Source: Butyricimonas sp. Marseille-P3923 (lineage in GTDB: Bacteria > Bacteroidota > Bacteroidia > Bacteroidales > Marinifilaceae). Taken from it: 64,000 nucleotides of DNA. Of the stretch, positions 7,443-16,096 are shown piece after piece. The notes under the pieces were generated by a model, which was not told the DNA's origin, made no database searches, and saw only the letters and a list, made by a program, of their open reading frames with translations. The DNA is taken from assembly GCF_900184685.1 (NCBI RefSeq), contig NZ_FXXL01000005.1:1-64000 (forward strand), written 5' to 3'. The position numbers were made by a program, and so were the translations under genes. Every line of letters starts with the position of its first letter. Position 1 is the stretch's first letter.

Positions 7443-8369
7443 TTACTCGTAAGTTGTATTACCTATCTTTCGGATATCTATATTGTATTTCTCCTTATAA
7501 TAATTAATTAACACATTCCATTTGTTCTGAATTAATTTATACTCGGAGTTATTTAAATAGATTTCCATTTGTTCATCACTCCGGGAGAATAAATGATACA
7601 AAAAGGATTTTAGATCATTTGTTACTGCATACTTCCAAGAAGAAGGATACACGTACCATTCTTCCGCATAATTATCCCCATAATAACGACTAGGGAGAAA
7701 ACCTCTTTTTCTATATGTATCCAGAGTCTTTTCTGTTAAAGGTAATTCTGGAGCTGTATTATAATCTGTTCCATCGTAAAATTCTTCAGGGATATCCAAT
7801 ATACCTTCTGCGATATAATAATCCCACATGGCAGTTATCAATTCCAGTTTTCTCGCCCTTTTAGTCTCGGCATTCATGGTAGTCAAATTCGCATTCATTC
7901 CTGATATCGCAACAGAATTACCATTTAACATGTAATTGTAGAGTATAAGACGTGTCATCTGAGGGGTGGAGCGATCCAAATAAATAGAATCTGCTAAAAA
8001 CACGCGATAAGGTAATCCTCCTTTCTTCAAAAATTCAGGAGGAAAAAATTGCAACCAAATGGCGTCAATATAATTCAACATGGCGTCAACGTATTGTACG
8101 TCTCCCATGCTAATAACATATTTTTGAACAGCACCCGTTCCCGCTGCTTGTTTCCATAACGCATCTTTTTGTGTATAGTTATAAAGCACGTATGAATCAT
8201 ATGTCTCATATATCTCTTGAATACGGGCATTGGCTTCTACCGATGCATTACCCTGCGGAAACTTGTAATCCTCTATAATTTCAATAGGAATTCCTACTTC
8301 CTTGTCTTCATTACAAGAAAAAATATTCATCGAAATCAATCCTAAAATAAAATATATAGTTTTTTTCAT
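7443..8369 (-). CDS. Zinc metallopeptidase-like (Mx1) lipoprotein, zinc motif lost
   Basis: The 308-residue lipoprotein (lipobox LISMNIFSC, Cys19) resembles the putative zinc-binding metallopeptidases found behind SusD genes. It shows the FPQGNA...IQEIYETYDSYVLYNYT segment near residues 37-65, VFLADSIYL near 123, a GFLPSRYYGDNYAEEWYVY block and a KEKYNIDIRKIG tail. In active relatives a HExxH helix stands just before an IPxEF segment. Here that place reads ELITAMWDYYIAEGILDIPE (residues about 176-195), with no His-Glu-x-x-His. I infer a catalytically dead paralogue that may only bind a substrate. It sits 12 bp behind susD and 35 bp before the TlpA gene, in the same operon. The family call is by pattern recognition only. 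Confidence 0.65.
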   Translation of the reverse strand: MKKTIYFILGLISMNIFSCNEDKEVGIPIEIIEDYKFPQGNASVEANARIQEIYETYDSYVLYNYTQKDALWKQAAGTGAVQKYVISMGDVQYVDAMLNYIDAIWLQFFPPEFLKKGGLPYRVFLADSIYLDRSTPQMTRLILYNYMLNGNSVAISGMNANLTTMNAETKRARKLELITAMWDYYIAEGILDIPEEFYDGTDYNTAPELPLTEKTLDTYRKRGFLPSRYYGDNYAEEWYVYPSSWKYAVTNDLKSFLYHLFSRSDEQMEIYLNNSEYKLIQNKWNVLINYYKEKYNIDIRKIGNTTYE

Positions 8370-8381
8370 GATTTTTACTTT

Positions 8382-9866
8382 TTATATTATAGTATTTCCT
8401 TGTCTATCTCCATTTTCTCTTGATGAATTTTGCAAAAGCCCAGAATTTTGCAGAAGTAAACTATTAGGCAAAGGAATCGTATAGAGAGGATCTTTTGCTT
8501 TCAACACGAAATTGTAAAGAGTACCTCCTTTTTCAAATTTATACGAATGTTTAATTTCCGGCATTCCTTGACGGCGTAAATCAAACCAACGATGTCCTTC
8601 AAAACAAAGTTCTTTTCTACGTTCCAATCGAATTTGTTCAAGAAGCTCTTTCTCGCCATAATTCTCGTCCGTGTATCCGATAATACGCTTTTTTCTGAAA
8701 TTGTTTAATTCTGCCAAAGCAGATTCATTATCTCCCAGCAAAGCGTATGCTTCCATCCTATTCAAAACAGCTTCCGCAAAACGGATTGATTGTCCGAAAT
8801 TATTTCCCCCGTATGGTTTAGTCATTAACACATTATTAGTAGGTACATCATTATAATCCTTTTGGGATTTGAAATTATTAGCTAAGAAACGTTGGTCATT
8901 TATTTCATCCCATAATTCCCTGAATTCGGGAGCTGTACCAGGCTGATAAGCGTAAGCACTGGAAACGGCAGATGGACCAAAAAGCCATTCTACTTCTGGA
9001 TTATCATACGTGATGGGATAATACAGGTTACCACTGGCAATATAATCCAGCGCATTTACCATATCCAATAAAATAGCTCCTTGTTCAATCGCTTTATCCA
9101 CTTCCGCAATACATTCCTCGTAACGTTCCATGTAAAGATACACCCGCGAAAGAAGAATGTGAATCGCTGGTTGATTTACGCGATAATTTTTACGAATAAC
9201 CGGAAGGGGATCCATCAATCGAGCAGCCTCTTCTAAGCCTTTCGCTATAACTTCTTCATAAATATAAGCTACGGTTTCCCGTTTCAAATGCTCTTCTGTC
9301 AAGTCTGCGGTCAGGCGAACCGGGACTCCTAAAGCTTCCTTGTTATGATTGTACGGTTCCCCGTAAATATTCACCAGTTGAAAATAAAGCAATGAACGTA
9401 CAGCTAAAGCTTCCGCCTTTACCCGCTCCTTTTCGTTATCTGGACCGACAGCATCATCAATATAATCAAGAACCGCATTACAACCTAATATTTTCGCATA
9501 AAATGCCCCGTATGTAGTAGAACTTGGAGAAACATTTATTTCATTTCCATAGCCATCATAATCCGAAGCATAAGGTTGCCACGAATAATACGGGAAGTTT
9601 AAAATTGCCGAATTACTACCCGCATATTGGTCACTCTCTCTTCCCACGTATGTTAGGAATAGTGCACAATCATCATCCATTAGCGAGGTAAAAGAAAAAC
9701 TTGGTGAATTCACATCTGGATATCCCGTACCTAACAAGAGTTCCGAGAAGTCTGCCGTTGTTTTCGGAATTACCTCGCTTTGAGATTCTTCTTTCAGAAA
9801 ATTACTGCAAGCTCCAGTCCCTAGCCATGCAACAATTAATAATAAAATAATTATTTTATTTCTCAT
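8382..9866 (-). CDS. SusD/RagB-family nutrient-binding lipoprotein, locus 1
   Basis: The 494-residue protein is a SusD-type outer-membrane lipoprotein that acts as a lid on its SusC channel and captures substrate. It has a lipobox (LGTGAC, Cys20), an N-terminal region CSNFLKEESQSEVIPKTTAD typical of RagB/SusD starts, TPR-like helices (AEALAVRSLLYFQLVNIYGE near residue 150 and ILLSRVYLYMERYEE near 235), and the conserved C-terminal block RLERRKELCFEGHRWFDLRR near residues 420-440. It follows the susC gene by 22 bp. The substrate cannot be read from the sequence. The missing glycoside hydrolases and the neighbouring peptidase-like and thioredoxin proteins point away from a classical glycan locus. 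Confidence 0.93.
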   Translation of the reverse strand: MRNKIIILLLIVAWLGTGACSNFLKEESQSEVIPKTTADFSELLLGTGYPDVNSPSFSFTSLMDDDCALFLTYVGRESDQYAGSNSAILNFPYYSWQPYASDYDGYGNEINVSPSSTTYGAFYAKILGCNAVLDYIDDAVGPDNEKERVKAEALAVRSLLYFQLVNIYGEPYNHNKEALGVPVRLTADLTEEHLKRETVAYIYEEVIAKGLEEAARLMDPLPVIRKNYRVNQPAIHILLSRVYLYMERYEECIAEVDKAIEQGAILLDMVNALDYIASGNLYYPITYDNPEVEWLFGPSAVSSAYAYQPGTAPEFRELWDEINDQRFLANNFKSQKDYNDVPTNNVLMTKPYGGNNFGQSIRFAEAVLNRMEAYALLGDNESALAELNNFRKKRIIGYTDENYGEKELLEQIRLERRKELCFEGHRWFDLRRQGMPEIKHSYKFEKGGTLYNFVLKAKDPLYTIPLPNSLLLQNSGLLQNSSRENGDRQGNTII

Positions 9867-9888
9867 AATTTCGTTATTACAAGTATTA

Positions 9889-12800
9889 TTAAAAACTAAA
9901 ACTCAAAGAACAAGATGCCGTCCGACGGGCAGGCCAATTCGCCGTTTCCGGATCTCGTCCATCCCATTTCTCATCAAAAGCAATAAAAAATGGATTAGAA
10001 AGACTTAAAGAAAAAGAAGATTGCCTAATGCCTATTTTCTTCAACCAACCAGAAGGAAGATAGTAATGTAGAGAAATCATTCGACACCGAATAAAGTCTG
10101 TTTTCGCCACTCGTAAATCCGATTGATTATACATATCATATGGATTCAATTTTTCTCCCGTGGGTAAAGTCGTACTCATCGAGTTCGGGTTTCCCGCTGG
10201 AATTGATGGGATATTGGTGATATTTTCGTCTCCCGGTTTACGCCAACGCTTGAATAGATAACGAGGAGCATTTCGCTCTGGAGCCGGAGCACCGGAGGCG
10301 GCAAAAAAAGTTGGAAGAAAAGTTTTTGCCCCGAATGACATAGCGAAATTAGCCCGCAAACACCACTTCCTGTAGCGCAAAGAAGTACTAATTCCACCTG
10401 TGATATCCGGCTCTCGGCATCCCACTTTAACTAGATAGTCCAAATCATTTTCCGTATCCTCTACATCCATATACTTAAACAAGGGACGTCCATTTTCAGC
10501 ATCTAACCCTTCGAATGCGTAAGCATAAAATGTTTGATATTTTTCATTTTCCACGATAGCATTACCTTGAATATAATCAAGTCGCGTATTTACTCGTTCA
10601 TTTTCTCTAATAGAATTTTTCACTTTACTAGTGTTGAAGGAAAGTGACCATGAAAAATCTTTTGTCTTAACCGGTGTCACGCTCACGTATAATTCATATC
10701 CTTTGTTTTTCATTTTCGTGCCATCTACATAAGCATTCTCCACCCCATTCTCTATAACCACATTGCGTGAAGCTAAAACGCAACTTATCTTATTATAAAA
10801 ACTTAATCCCGCACTCACACGTCCTTGAAAAAATGAAAAATCAATACCCAAATTCCAGTCTTCCGTTTTCTCCCAACCCAAGTTAGGATAAGGTAAAGAT
10901 TTCAATTTTAACGTGTACTGTTGAAAATAGGAATCCAAACCTCCGTCTGAGGCTATCATATAGGGAGATACAGCTTGAACTGCATTACCTCTCCAACCAT
11001 AAGAAAACGAAACATCAAACATATCATACCACGAGGAAGCCCATGCCATAAAAGGTTCATTACCAATACGCCACTTCATTCCTAATGACCAACTTGGATT
11101 AAATTTCTTATTCTCATCCTGCCCAAATCGATTAGAGGCATCCAGCCGCGCATTAAAATTCAAAACGTAACGTTGCTGGTAACTATACACTAGTGTAAGA
11201 TATTCACTTAAGGTGTTGGACGTTGTTGTTGTCACGGTACTTCCGGCACGCATATTCTCGTGCAAATCATTAGTATTCTCTCTCAACCCATCTACAGCTG
11301 TAACACTTTTGGGCACCGTCGCAAACTTTTCTCCCCGGTAATAGAGGTAACCATATCGCATATTCGCACTTCCCTCCATATTTGTTGAATTAACCTCAAA
11401 CCCAATGTTCGCTATTAATTTATGTTGTACCCCGAATACTTTATCATACACAAGACTTGTCCTAAAAGAATAATTATTATTTTGCCCATGTTCTTGTCGC
11501 AACAATCCCCCAAACGGCAAGATACTGGCATGCTGCTCAACTGAATTGGGCAATACTTCTCCAACCTCATAACCGCGAATATTGGCAATATAATAAGAAT
11601 ATTCCGTCGCCCATGACTTTACTTTATTAGAAGCCAACGAGTAAGAACCTCCAACTTGCCATTCTAAATCTTTCAACAAATTCAATCGAATATTTAACGC
11701 AGCCTGCAAATTAATCCCATCTGTTTCAGTCCCAGTATTATCCATTTCATTGATGATATTGTAGTTGTATGCGTATTTATCAAGTATAGACCAACTTGTA
11801 CTTCCTGATTTTTCATGATAATACAATCCACCATTTTCATCTCGTACAGGTATAGCACGTGTCGTATTCATCGCATAATCATAAGGACTAACCCCAAAAG
11901 CAAAATTTTCCGTCGTGCGATAACCACCATTCAATTGAAAATCTAGACTAAATCGATCCTCCTGTCTAAAAGTGGTATTAGAACTTACAGTGAAACCCGA
12001 CATATTATTTCCCTTCGCTTCTCCTAAAGTACGATTCACCCCCATGGAAAAACGACTCGATAATTTTTTCCCGTTACTAGAAATACTCACGTTATGATTA
12101 TGACTAAAATTGTTTTTAAACAAAATATCAAACCAATCCGTATTCATATTTTCCATCTTGCGAAATTCCTGTTCAAATTGTTCTCGAGAGATTTCTTTTC
12201 CTTGCAATTTTTGGATTAGACCAGCATAAGCAATTGGCAAAACATCCAATCTATAACTTTCCCTGTCTTCCCACAGCTCCTGGGAAAATTGCATATATTC
12301 CTGTGAATTCATCATATCGTACATACGATACGATGGTTTCTGCCCAACACTGATACTACCATTGTAAGAAATACTAAAACCTTCACCTTTTGCTTTTTTA
12401 GTCGTAATCACAATTACCCCATTAGCAGCTTGGGTACCGTAAATAGCCGTAGCAGAGGCATCTTTCAACACGGTAATTGTTTCAATATCATGAGGGTTCA
12501 ACCAAGATATTGCATTACCCACGGTTTCTTGCAAACTCTCCATTTCTGATGAAAGAGGGCTTGCATCATCGGGAAGCGGAAGAGGATTCGCTTGTATCAC
12601 GCCATCCACTACCCAAAGCGGTTCTTGATTACCCAATAAAGTCGAAGTCCCCCGGATACGAATTTTCGGGGTTCCTCCCACTTTACCAGTCTTGTTAATA
12701 ACTGACATTCCCGGCACCCATCCTTGCAACATCTGGTCAATTGTGGACTCTCCGGCTACCTGTATTTCTTCCGCCCGCAATTGCGTTACTGCCCCCACGT

Positions 12801-13479
12801 AACGACTGCGATCAATCGTTGCGTATCCCGTCACCACAACCTCTTCAATAGTTTTTACATCCTCCCGCATGATCACCCGCAAAGTATCCTTTGCCGTTTC
12901 TTCTGAAAAACTTATAATTTGATTTTGAAACCCTACAAAAGAAAATTCCAGTTGCCCTTTTGTTACTAGTAATTCTAACGAGAATCGGCCGTTAACATCC
13001 GTTGCTGTCCCCACAGAAGTTCCTACCAACTTCACTGTCACGCCCGACAAAGGCTGCTTTTTTGTATCGTACACAAAACCTTTCACACGAACAGACTTCC
13101 TCTCCGGCTCATCAGTTTTCGCTCGAAGTCGAAAGACTACCAACTGACCATTCACTTCAAACTCCAAATTCGTTCCTTGCAAACAATGCTCCAACACGGC
13201 AAACAAATCCTCGTTTTCCGCCTTTACAGAAAGATTAGTTATCTCCTTTATGTCTTCACTAGAAAACAGAAAAGTATAACTCGATTGTTCTTGTAACAAA
13301 TCCAAAACATGTAGAAGTGTTTCATTCTTCACATCCAAACTCACTTTCTGTTGAGAAAATGTGGTCGCATGCACTGATGTCAAACTTAACACCAAGAGGA
13401 AAAATCCAATTTTCATCACTCGTAACATTTTTTTTAGCCATTGCCTTCGGCAATAGCACGCATTAAACTTTTTTTTCAT
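9889..13479 (-). CDS. SusC/RagA TonB-dependent transporter with STN domain, locus 1
   Basis: The 1196-residue outer-membrane transporter has these parts in order: signal region (residues 1-40), STN/secretin-type domain (about 44-118), carboxypeptidase-D regulatory-like beta domain (about 130-205), a TonB-box-like segment IEEVVVTGYA (about 215), plug with the SusC signatures GTPKIRIRGTSTL and LKDASATAIYGTQAANGVIV, and a long beta-barrel ending SFSF. The STN domain is the part that signals to a FecR anti-sigma factor, which agrees with the fecR gene 80 bp upstream. The spacer holds two similar stem-loops. Energy-dependent import of an unknown substrate with the SusD partner is the expected role. 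Confidence 0.94.
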   Translation of the reverse strand: MKKKFNACYCRRQWLKKMLRVMKIGFFLLVLSLTSVHATTFSQQKVSLDVKNETLLHVLDLLQEQSSYTFLFSSEDIKEITNLSVKAENEDLFAVLEHCLQGTNLEFEVNGQLVVFRLRAKTDEPERKSVRVKGFVYDTKKQPLSGVTVKLVGTSVGTATDVNGRFSLELLVTKGQLEFSFVGFQNQIISFSEETAKDTLRVIMREDVKTIEEVVVTGYATIDRSRYVGAVTQLRAEEIQVAGESTIDQMLQGWVPGMSVINKTGKVGGTPKIRIRGTSTLLGNQEPLWVVDGVIQANPLPLPDDASPLSSEMESLQETVGNAISWLNPHDIETITVLKDASATAIYGTQAANGVIVITTKKAKGEGFSISYNGSISVGQKPSYRMYDMMNSQEYMQFSQELWEDRESYRLDVLPIAYAGLIQKLQGKEISREQFEQEFRKMENMNTDWFDILFKNNFSHNHNVSISSNGKKLSSRFSMGVNRTLGEAKGNNMSGFTVSSNTTFRQEDRFSLDFQLNGGYRTTENFAFGVSPYDYAMNTTRAIPVRDENGGLYYHEKSGSTSWSILDKYAYNYNIINEMDNTGTETDGINLQAALNIRLNLLKDLEWQVGGSYSLASNKVKSWATEYSYYIANIRGYEVGEVLPNSVEQHASILPFGGLLRQEHGQNNNYSFRTSLVYDKVFGVQHKLIANIGFEVNSTNMEGSANMRYGYLYYRGEKFATVPKSVTAVDGLRENTNDLHENMRAGSTVTTTTSNTLSEYLTLVYSYQQRYVLNFNARLDASNRFGQDENKKFNPSWSLGMKWRIGNEPFMAWASSWYDMFDVSFSYGWRGNAVQAVSPYMIASDGGLDSYFQQYTLKLKSLPYPNLGWEKTEDWNLGIDFSFFQGRVSAGLSFYNKISCVLASRNVVIENGVENAYVDGTKMKNKGYELYVSVTPVKTKDFSWSLSFNTSKVKNSIRENERVNTRLDYIQGNAIVENEKYQTFYAYAFEGLDAENGRPLFKYMDVEDTENDLDYLVKVGCREPDITGGISTSLRYRKWCLRANFAMSFGAKTFLPTFFAASGAPAPERNAPRYLFKRWRKPGDENITNIPSIPAGNPNSMSTTLPTGEKLNPYDMYNQSDLRVAKTDFIRCRMISLHYYLPSGWLKKIGIRQSSFSLSLSNPFFIAFDEKWDGRDPETANWPARRTASCSLSFSF

Positions 13480-13504
13480 ACATTTGTAATGACGTTAATA
13501 TTAT

Positions 13505-13558
13505 GGACTGTTTCCAGCAGTCCGTTTGATTAAACCCGAGGGATGTTTCCAGCATCCC
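13505..13558 (-). promoter_or_regulatory. Two tandem stem-loops between fecR and susC (locus 1)
   Basis: Stem 1 is GGACTG/CAGTCC (13505-13510 with 13518-13523) and stem 2 is GGGATG/CATCCC (13540-13545 with 13553-13558). Both have the same 7-base loop, TTTCCAG on the plus strand (CTGGAAA in the minus-strand RNA). Different stems with an identical loop suggest a selected RNA structure. Neither is followed by a T tract, so these are unlikely to be simple terminators. Locus 2 has a similar pair at 37446-37516. Confidence 0.6.
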
Positions 13559-14707
13559 TTATTTTTTTACAATAACTTTATTCCCTTGATATTCAAAACG
13601 CACTTTACCTGTTTTCTCAAACTGTTCCAACAAACTCTCCACTCGCTCAAAGCGATTGATCACACCATAGAAACATAGTGCTTCCAATTCCGAATCGGTA
13701 AATTCATACTCCATCTCGTACCAACGTGCCAACGTTCGCATGATATCCCGTAAAGGAGTATCCCGGAAGACGAATTGTCCCTTTATCCATCGGGTATAAA
13801 GGTCTGTGCTCACTTGCTCCACATCCAATTGCCCACTTGCCCGGTCAAGTATAGCCTGCTCCCCGGGAATCAATATACGCTGCAAATCATCCTTCACTGT
13901 TAATACCTCCACCTTTCCGTGAACCAAAGTAGTTCGTGTGGCAGCCTCGTCACTGTAGGCATTCACGTTAAACGCCGTGCCAAGCACCCGCACGTTCATG
14001 TCATCTGTTTCCACCACAAAACGTCCTTTCCCGGGTTCCACCTCAAAATAGGCTTCTCCCTCTAAACGCACCCGACGTTCAGACGCCCCGAACACCATGG
14101 GATAGGTCAAACGACTCTCGGCATTCAACCAGACCCGTGAACCATCGCTCAACGTGAGGTGGTATTCTCCGCCCCGGGGAACTTCCACCGTGTGATAAAG
14201 CGTATCTTCCACGACGGGGTTATTCTCGTAAGAAAGCGACTCTTTTTTCAGATGCACGTTCACACCTTTATCTATAATAGTCTGCCCCGGCTCTTGGGTA
14301 GTTAAATCAATTCGCGTTCCGTCCGAAATAACCAATCGGACACTGTTATTCCCGAAAGCAATTGCCGAAATAGGTTTTCTGCTCGAAATTTCTCGGGTAT
14401 TCGATGCCCAGAACCAAGTCCCGGCAACCAAAAGAATCACGGCCGCAGCACTCCACGTACACAAAGAGAGTATCCGTTTTCTCCGTTTCTCCTTGCGTCC
14501 ACGAGAGAAACGTTGCCACGCTTTCGCTACCCGAGCTTCATCGACCACGGGTAAATCCCGTTCATAATACCGACAAGCATGTTCCACAAAACGCCGCCGT
14601 TGTTCATCCCCCGCTATCCAACGCTCCAAGCGCTCCCGCTCCTCATCGGTCAGGCAACCGTCCACTCGCTTCCGGATTAAAGTCCAATCTATCTGTTCCT
14701 GATTCAT
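13559..14707 (-). CDS. FecR-family anti-sigma factor, locus 1
   Basis: The 382-residue inner-membrane protein has a cytoplasmic N-terminal part (residues 1-78, including CLTDEERERLERWIAGDEQ) that would hold the sigma factor, one membrane helix (about 79-101), the FecR domain (EVPRGGEYHLTLSDGSRVWL near residue 170, RVLGTAFNVNAY near 235) and a C-terminal DUF4974 domain (LRDIMRTLARWYEMEYEF near 310). It should pass the signal from the STN domain of the SusC encoded downstream to an ECF sigma factor. In such loci the sigma gene normally lies directly upstream. Here it is at 16948-17511, beyond an AraC and a hydrolase gene and two terminators, so fecR probably has its own promoter. I could not identify one. 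Confidence 0.93.
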   Translation of the reverse strand: MNQEQIDWTLIRKRVDGCLTDEERERLERWIAGDEQRRRFVEHACRYYERDLPVVDEARVAKAWQRFSRGRKEKRRKRILSLCTWSAAAVILLVAGTWFWASNTREISSRKPISAIAFGNNSVRLVISDGTRIDLTTQEPGQTIIDKGVNVHLKKESLSYENNPVVEDTLYHTVEVPRGGEYHLTLSDGSRVWLNAESRLTYPMVFGASERRVRLEGEAYFEVEPGKGRFVVETDDMNVRVLGTAFNVNAYSDEAATRTTLVHGKVEVLTVKDDLQRILIPGEQAILDRASGQLDVEQVSTDLYTRWIKGQFVFRDTPLRDIMRTLARWYEMEYEFTDSELEALCFYGVINRFERVESLLEQFEKTGKVRFEYQGNKVIVKK

Positions 14708-14842
14708 ATCTTTTCCTCAAATTTCCCCTAAAAGACATGAACTTCAATTTTGGGTGACACGAAAATGATTTTTTTTCGATTTTTTTATTCAACAAACGGG
14801 ATTTGATGTATTCTTCTATTTCTTGCGCTATAACAGAATAAA

Positions 14843-14870
14843 CAGTGGCGCCTCGTGAAAGGCGCCACTG
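14843..14870 (-). terminator. Terminator of the hydrolase gene
   Basis: A perfect 10-bp GC-rich stem (CAGTGGCGCC with GGCGCCACTG, 8-nt loop) lies 30 bp after the hydrolase stop. T tracts are modest on both strands. It would separate the hydrolase transcript from fecR. Confidence 0.65.
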
Positions 14871-14899
14871 CATTTTTCAGTTCTCCAACTGACAATTCC

Positions 14900-15976
14900 T
14901 TATTTGAGATTTTCCCTGAAAAACTGTTCGATTTTATCGTAGGGTATCACTCCTGCACGATTGTCGTAAAGATCCACGTGAGAGGCCCCGGGGATAATCA
15001 TCAGTTCCTTGTTATCGCCCTTCAGTTTCTTGAATGCATCCTCGCTGAAATAACGGGAGTGTGCTTTCTCCCCGTGGATTACCAGAACAGCACTACGGAT
15101 TTCATCGCTATATGCAAGTAGAGGCATATTGATAAACGAAAGAGCCGATGTCTTGTTCCAGCCGCCATTCGAGTTAAGAGAACGCTTGTGATAGCCGCGT
15201 TCCGTCTTGTAGTAATTGTGGTAATCTTTCACGAACCAAGGGGCATCGTCAGGCAGCGGATCCACCACGCCACCGCCGAGAGCGTATGAACCGTTCTTCG
15301 CATCAATTGTACGCTGGGCATTGAGCTGTTTGCGGAGTTCGTAACGTTGCTCGGCATCCATCGAGTCAAAATAACCATTGGCATTCACCCGGCTCATATC
15401 GTACATTGTAGAAGTAACGGTCGCTTTGATCCGGGTGTCGATGGCAGCCGCATTAATTGCCATTCCGCCCCATCCGCAGATACCGATAATTCCGATACGT
15501 TCGGGATCCACGTCATCACGCGTAGAGAGAAAATCTACCGCCGCACAGAAATCCTCCGTGTTGATATCGGGAGAGGCAACATAACGAGGTTCCCCACCGC
15601 TCTCGCCCGTGTACGAGGGGTCAAAGGCAATAGTCAGAAAACCGCGTTCTGCCATCGTCTGGGCATAAAGTCCTGATGACTGTTCCTTCACGGCACCGAA
15701 GGGACCGCTTACTGCAATAGCGGGTAATTTCCCAACGGCATTTTTGGGTATATACATATCGGCGGCAAGCGTGATGCCGTAACGATTGCGGAAAGTCACT
15801 TTACTGTGATTCACCTTGTCACTTTTAGGAAACACTTTGTCCCACTCTTGAGTTAAATTCAAGTTTTCGTTCTCCATGGTATTAGAATTTAAATTATCGT
15901 TTGTTGCAAATAAACTTCCAACGGTGCAAAAGCACACGATTAAAGCCGTGGATAGTTGTCTAATTGATTTTTTCAT
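14900..15976 (-). CDS. Exported alpha/beta hydrolase
   Basis: The 358-residue protein has a signal peptide (residues 1 to about 24, STALIVCFCTVGSLFA) and an alpha/beta-hydrolase fold: oxyanion-region segment PAIAVSGPFGAVKEQ, FDPSYTGESGGEPR, nucleophile elbow GICGWGG at 165-171, and a C-terminal VLVIHGEKAHSRYFSEDAFK...PGASHVDLYD in which the His of SHVDLYD fits the catalytic histidine. The elbow carries Cys167 where serine is usual and does not fit GxSxG exactly, so a cysteine nucleophile, as in dienelactone-hydrolase relatives, is likely. The substrate is unknown. The gene has its own -7 box (16012-16019) and terminator and lies next to an AraC regulator, a common pairing. Together the two interrupt the sigma-fecR order of locus 1. 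Confidence 0.85.
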   Translation of the reverse strand: MKKSIRQLSTALIVCFCTVGSLFATNDNLNSNTMENENLNLTQEWDKVFPKSDKVNHSKVTFRNRYGITLAADMYIPKNAVGKLPAIAVSGPFGAVKEQSSGLYAQTMAERGFLTIAFDPSYTGESGGEPRYVASPDINTEDFCAAVDFLSTRDDVDPERIGIIGICGWGGMAINAAAIDTRIKATVTSTMYDMSRVNANGYFDSMDAEQRYELRKQLNAQRTIDAKNGSYALGGGVVDPLPDDAPWFVKDYHNYYKTERGYHKRSLNSNGGWNKTSALSFINMPLLAYSDEIRSAVLVIHGEKAHSRYFSEDAFKKLKGDNKELMIIPGASHVDLYDNRAGVIPYDKIEQFFRENLK

Positions 15977-16011
15977 ATCATTTATGGTTTTAATTGTTTT
16001 ATCTTATAACG

Positions 16012-16019
16012 CAAAGGTA
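16012..16019 (-). promoter_or_regulatory. -7 box for the hydrolase gene
   Basis: TACCTTTG on the minus strand fits TAnnTTTG. A weak TTA stands 19 bp upstream in the -33 position. It lies between the AraC terminator and the hydrolase start and suggests independent transcription of the hydrolase. Confidence 0.5.
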
Positions 16020-16026
16020 AAGCAAA

Positions 16027-16054
16027 AGCCCCACGGCATAATTGCTGTGAGGCT
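16027..16054 (-). terminator. Terminator after the AraC gene
   Basis: A 12-bp stem with one mismatch (16027-16038 with 16043-16054, 4-nt loop TAAT) is followed on the minus strand by GGGGCTTTTGCTTT. It lies 43 bp after the AraC stop. Confidence 0.55.
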
Positions 16055-16096
16055 CAAAGATTATTTCTCAAAAGCTCAATTTATCTTCCCGTGAAA

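Noticed and set aside
5395-13479. Calling locus 1 a polysaccharide utilisation locus
   Set aside because: SusC and SusD are present but no carbohydrate-active enzyme is encoded in or near the locus. The neutral term uptake locus is used.
14643-14873. Open frame between the hydrolase terminator and fecR with a protein-like piece (SVIAQEIEEYIKSRLLNKK)
   Set aside because: It begins inside the terminator hairpin and runs into fecR in another frame. It could be a remnant of a displaced gene, but there is no family signal.
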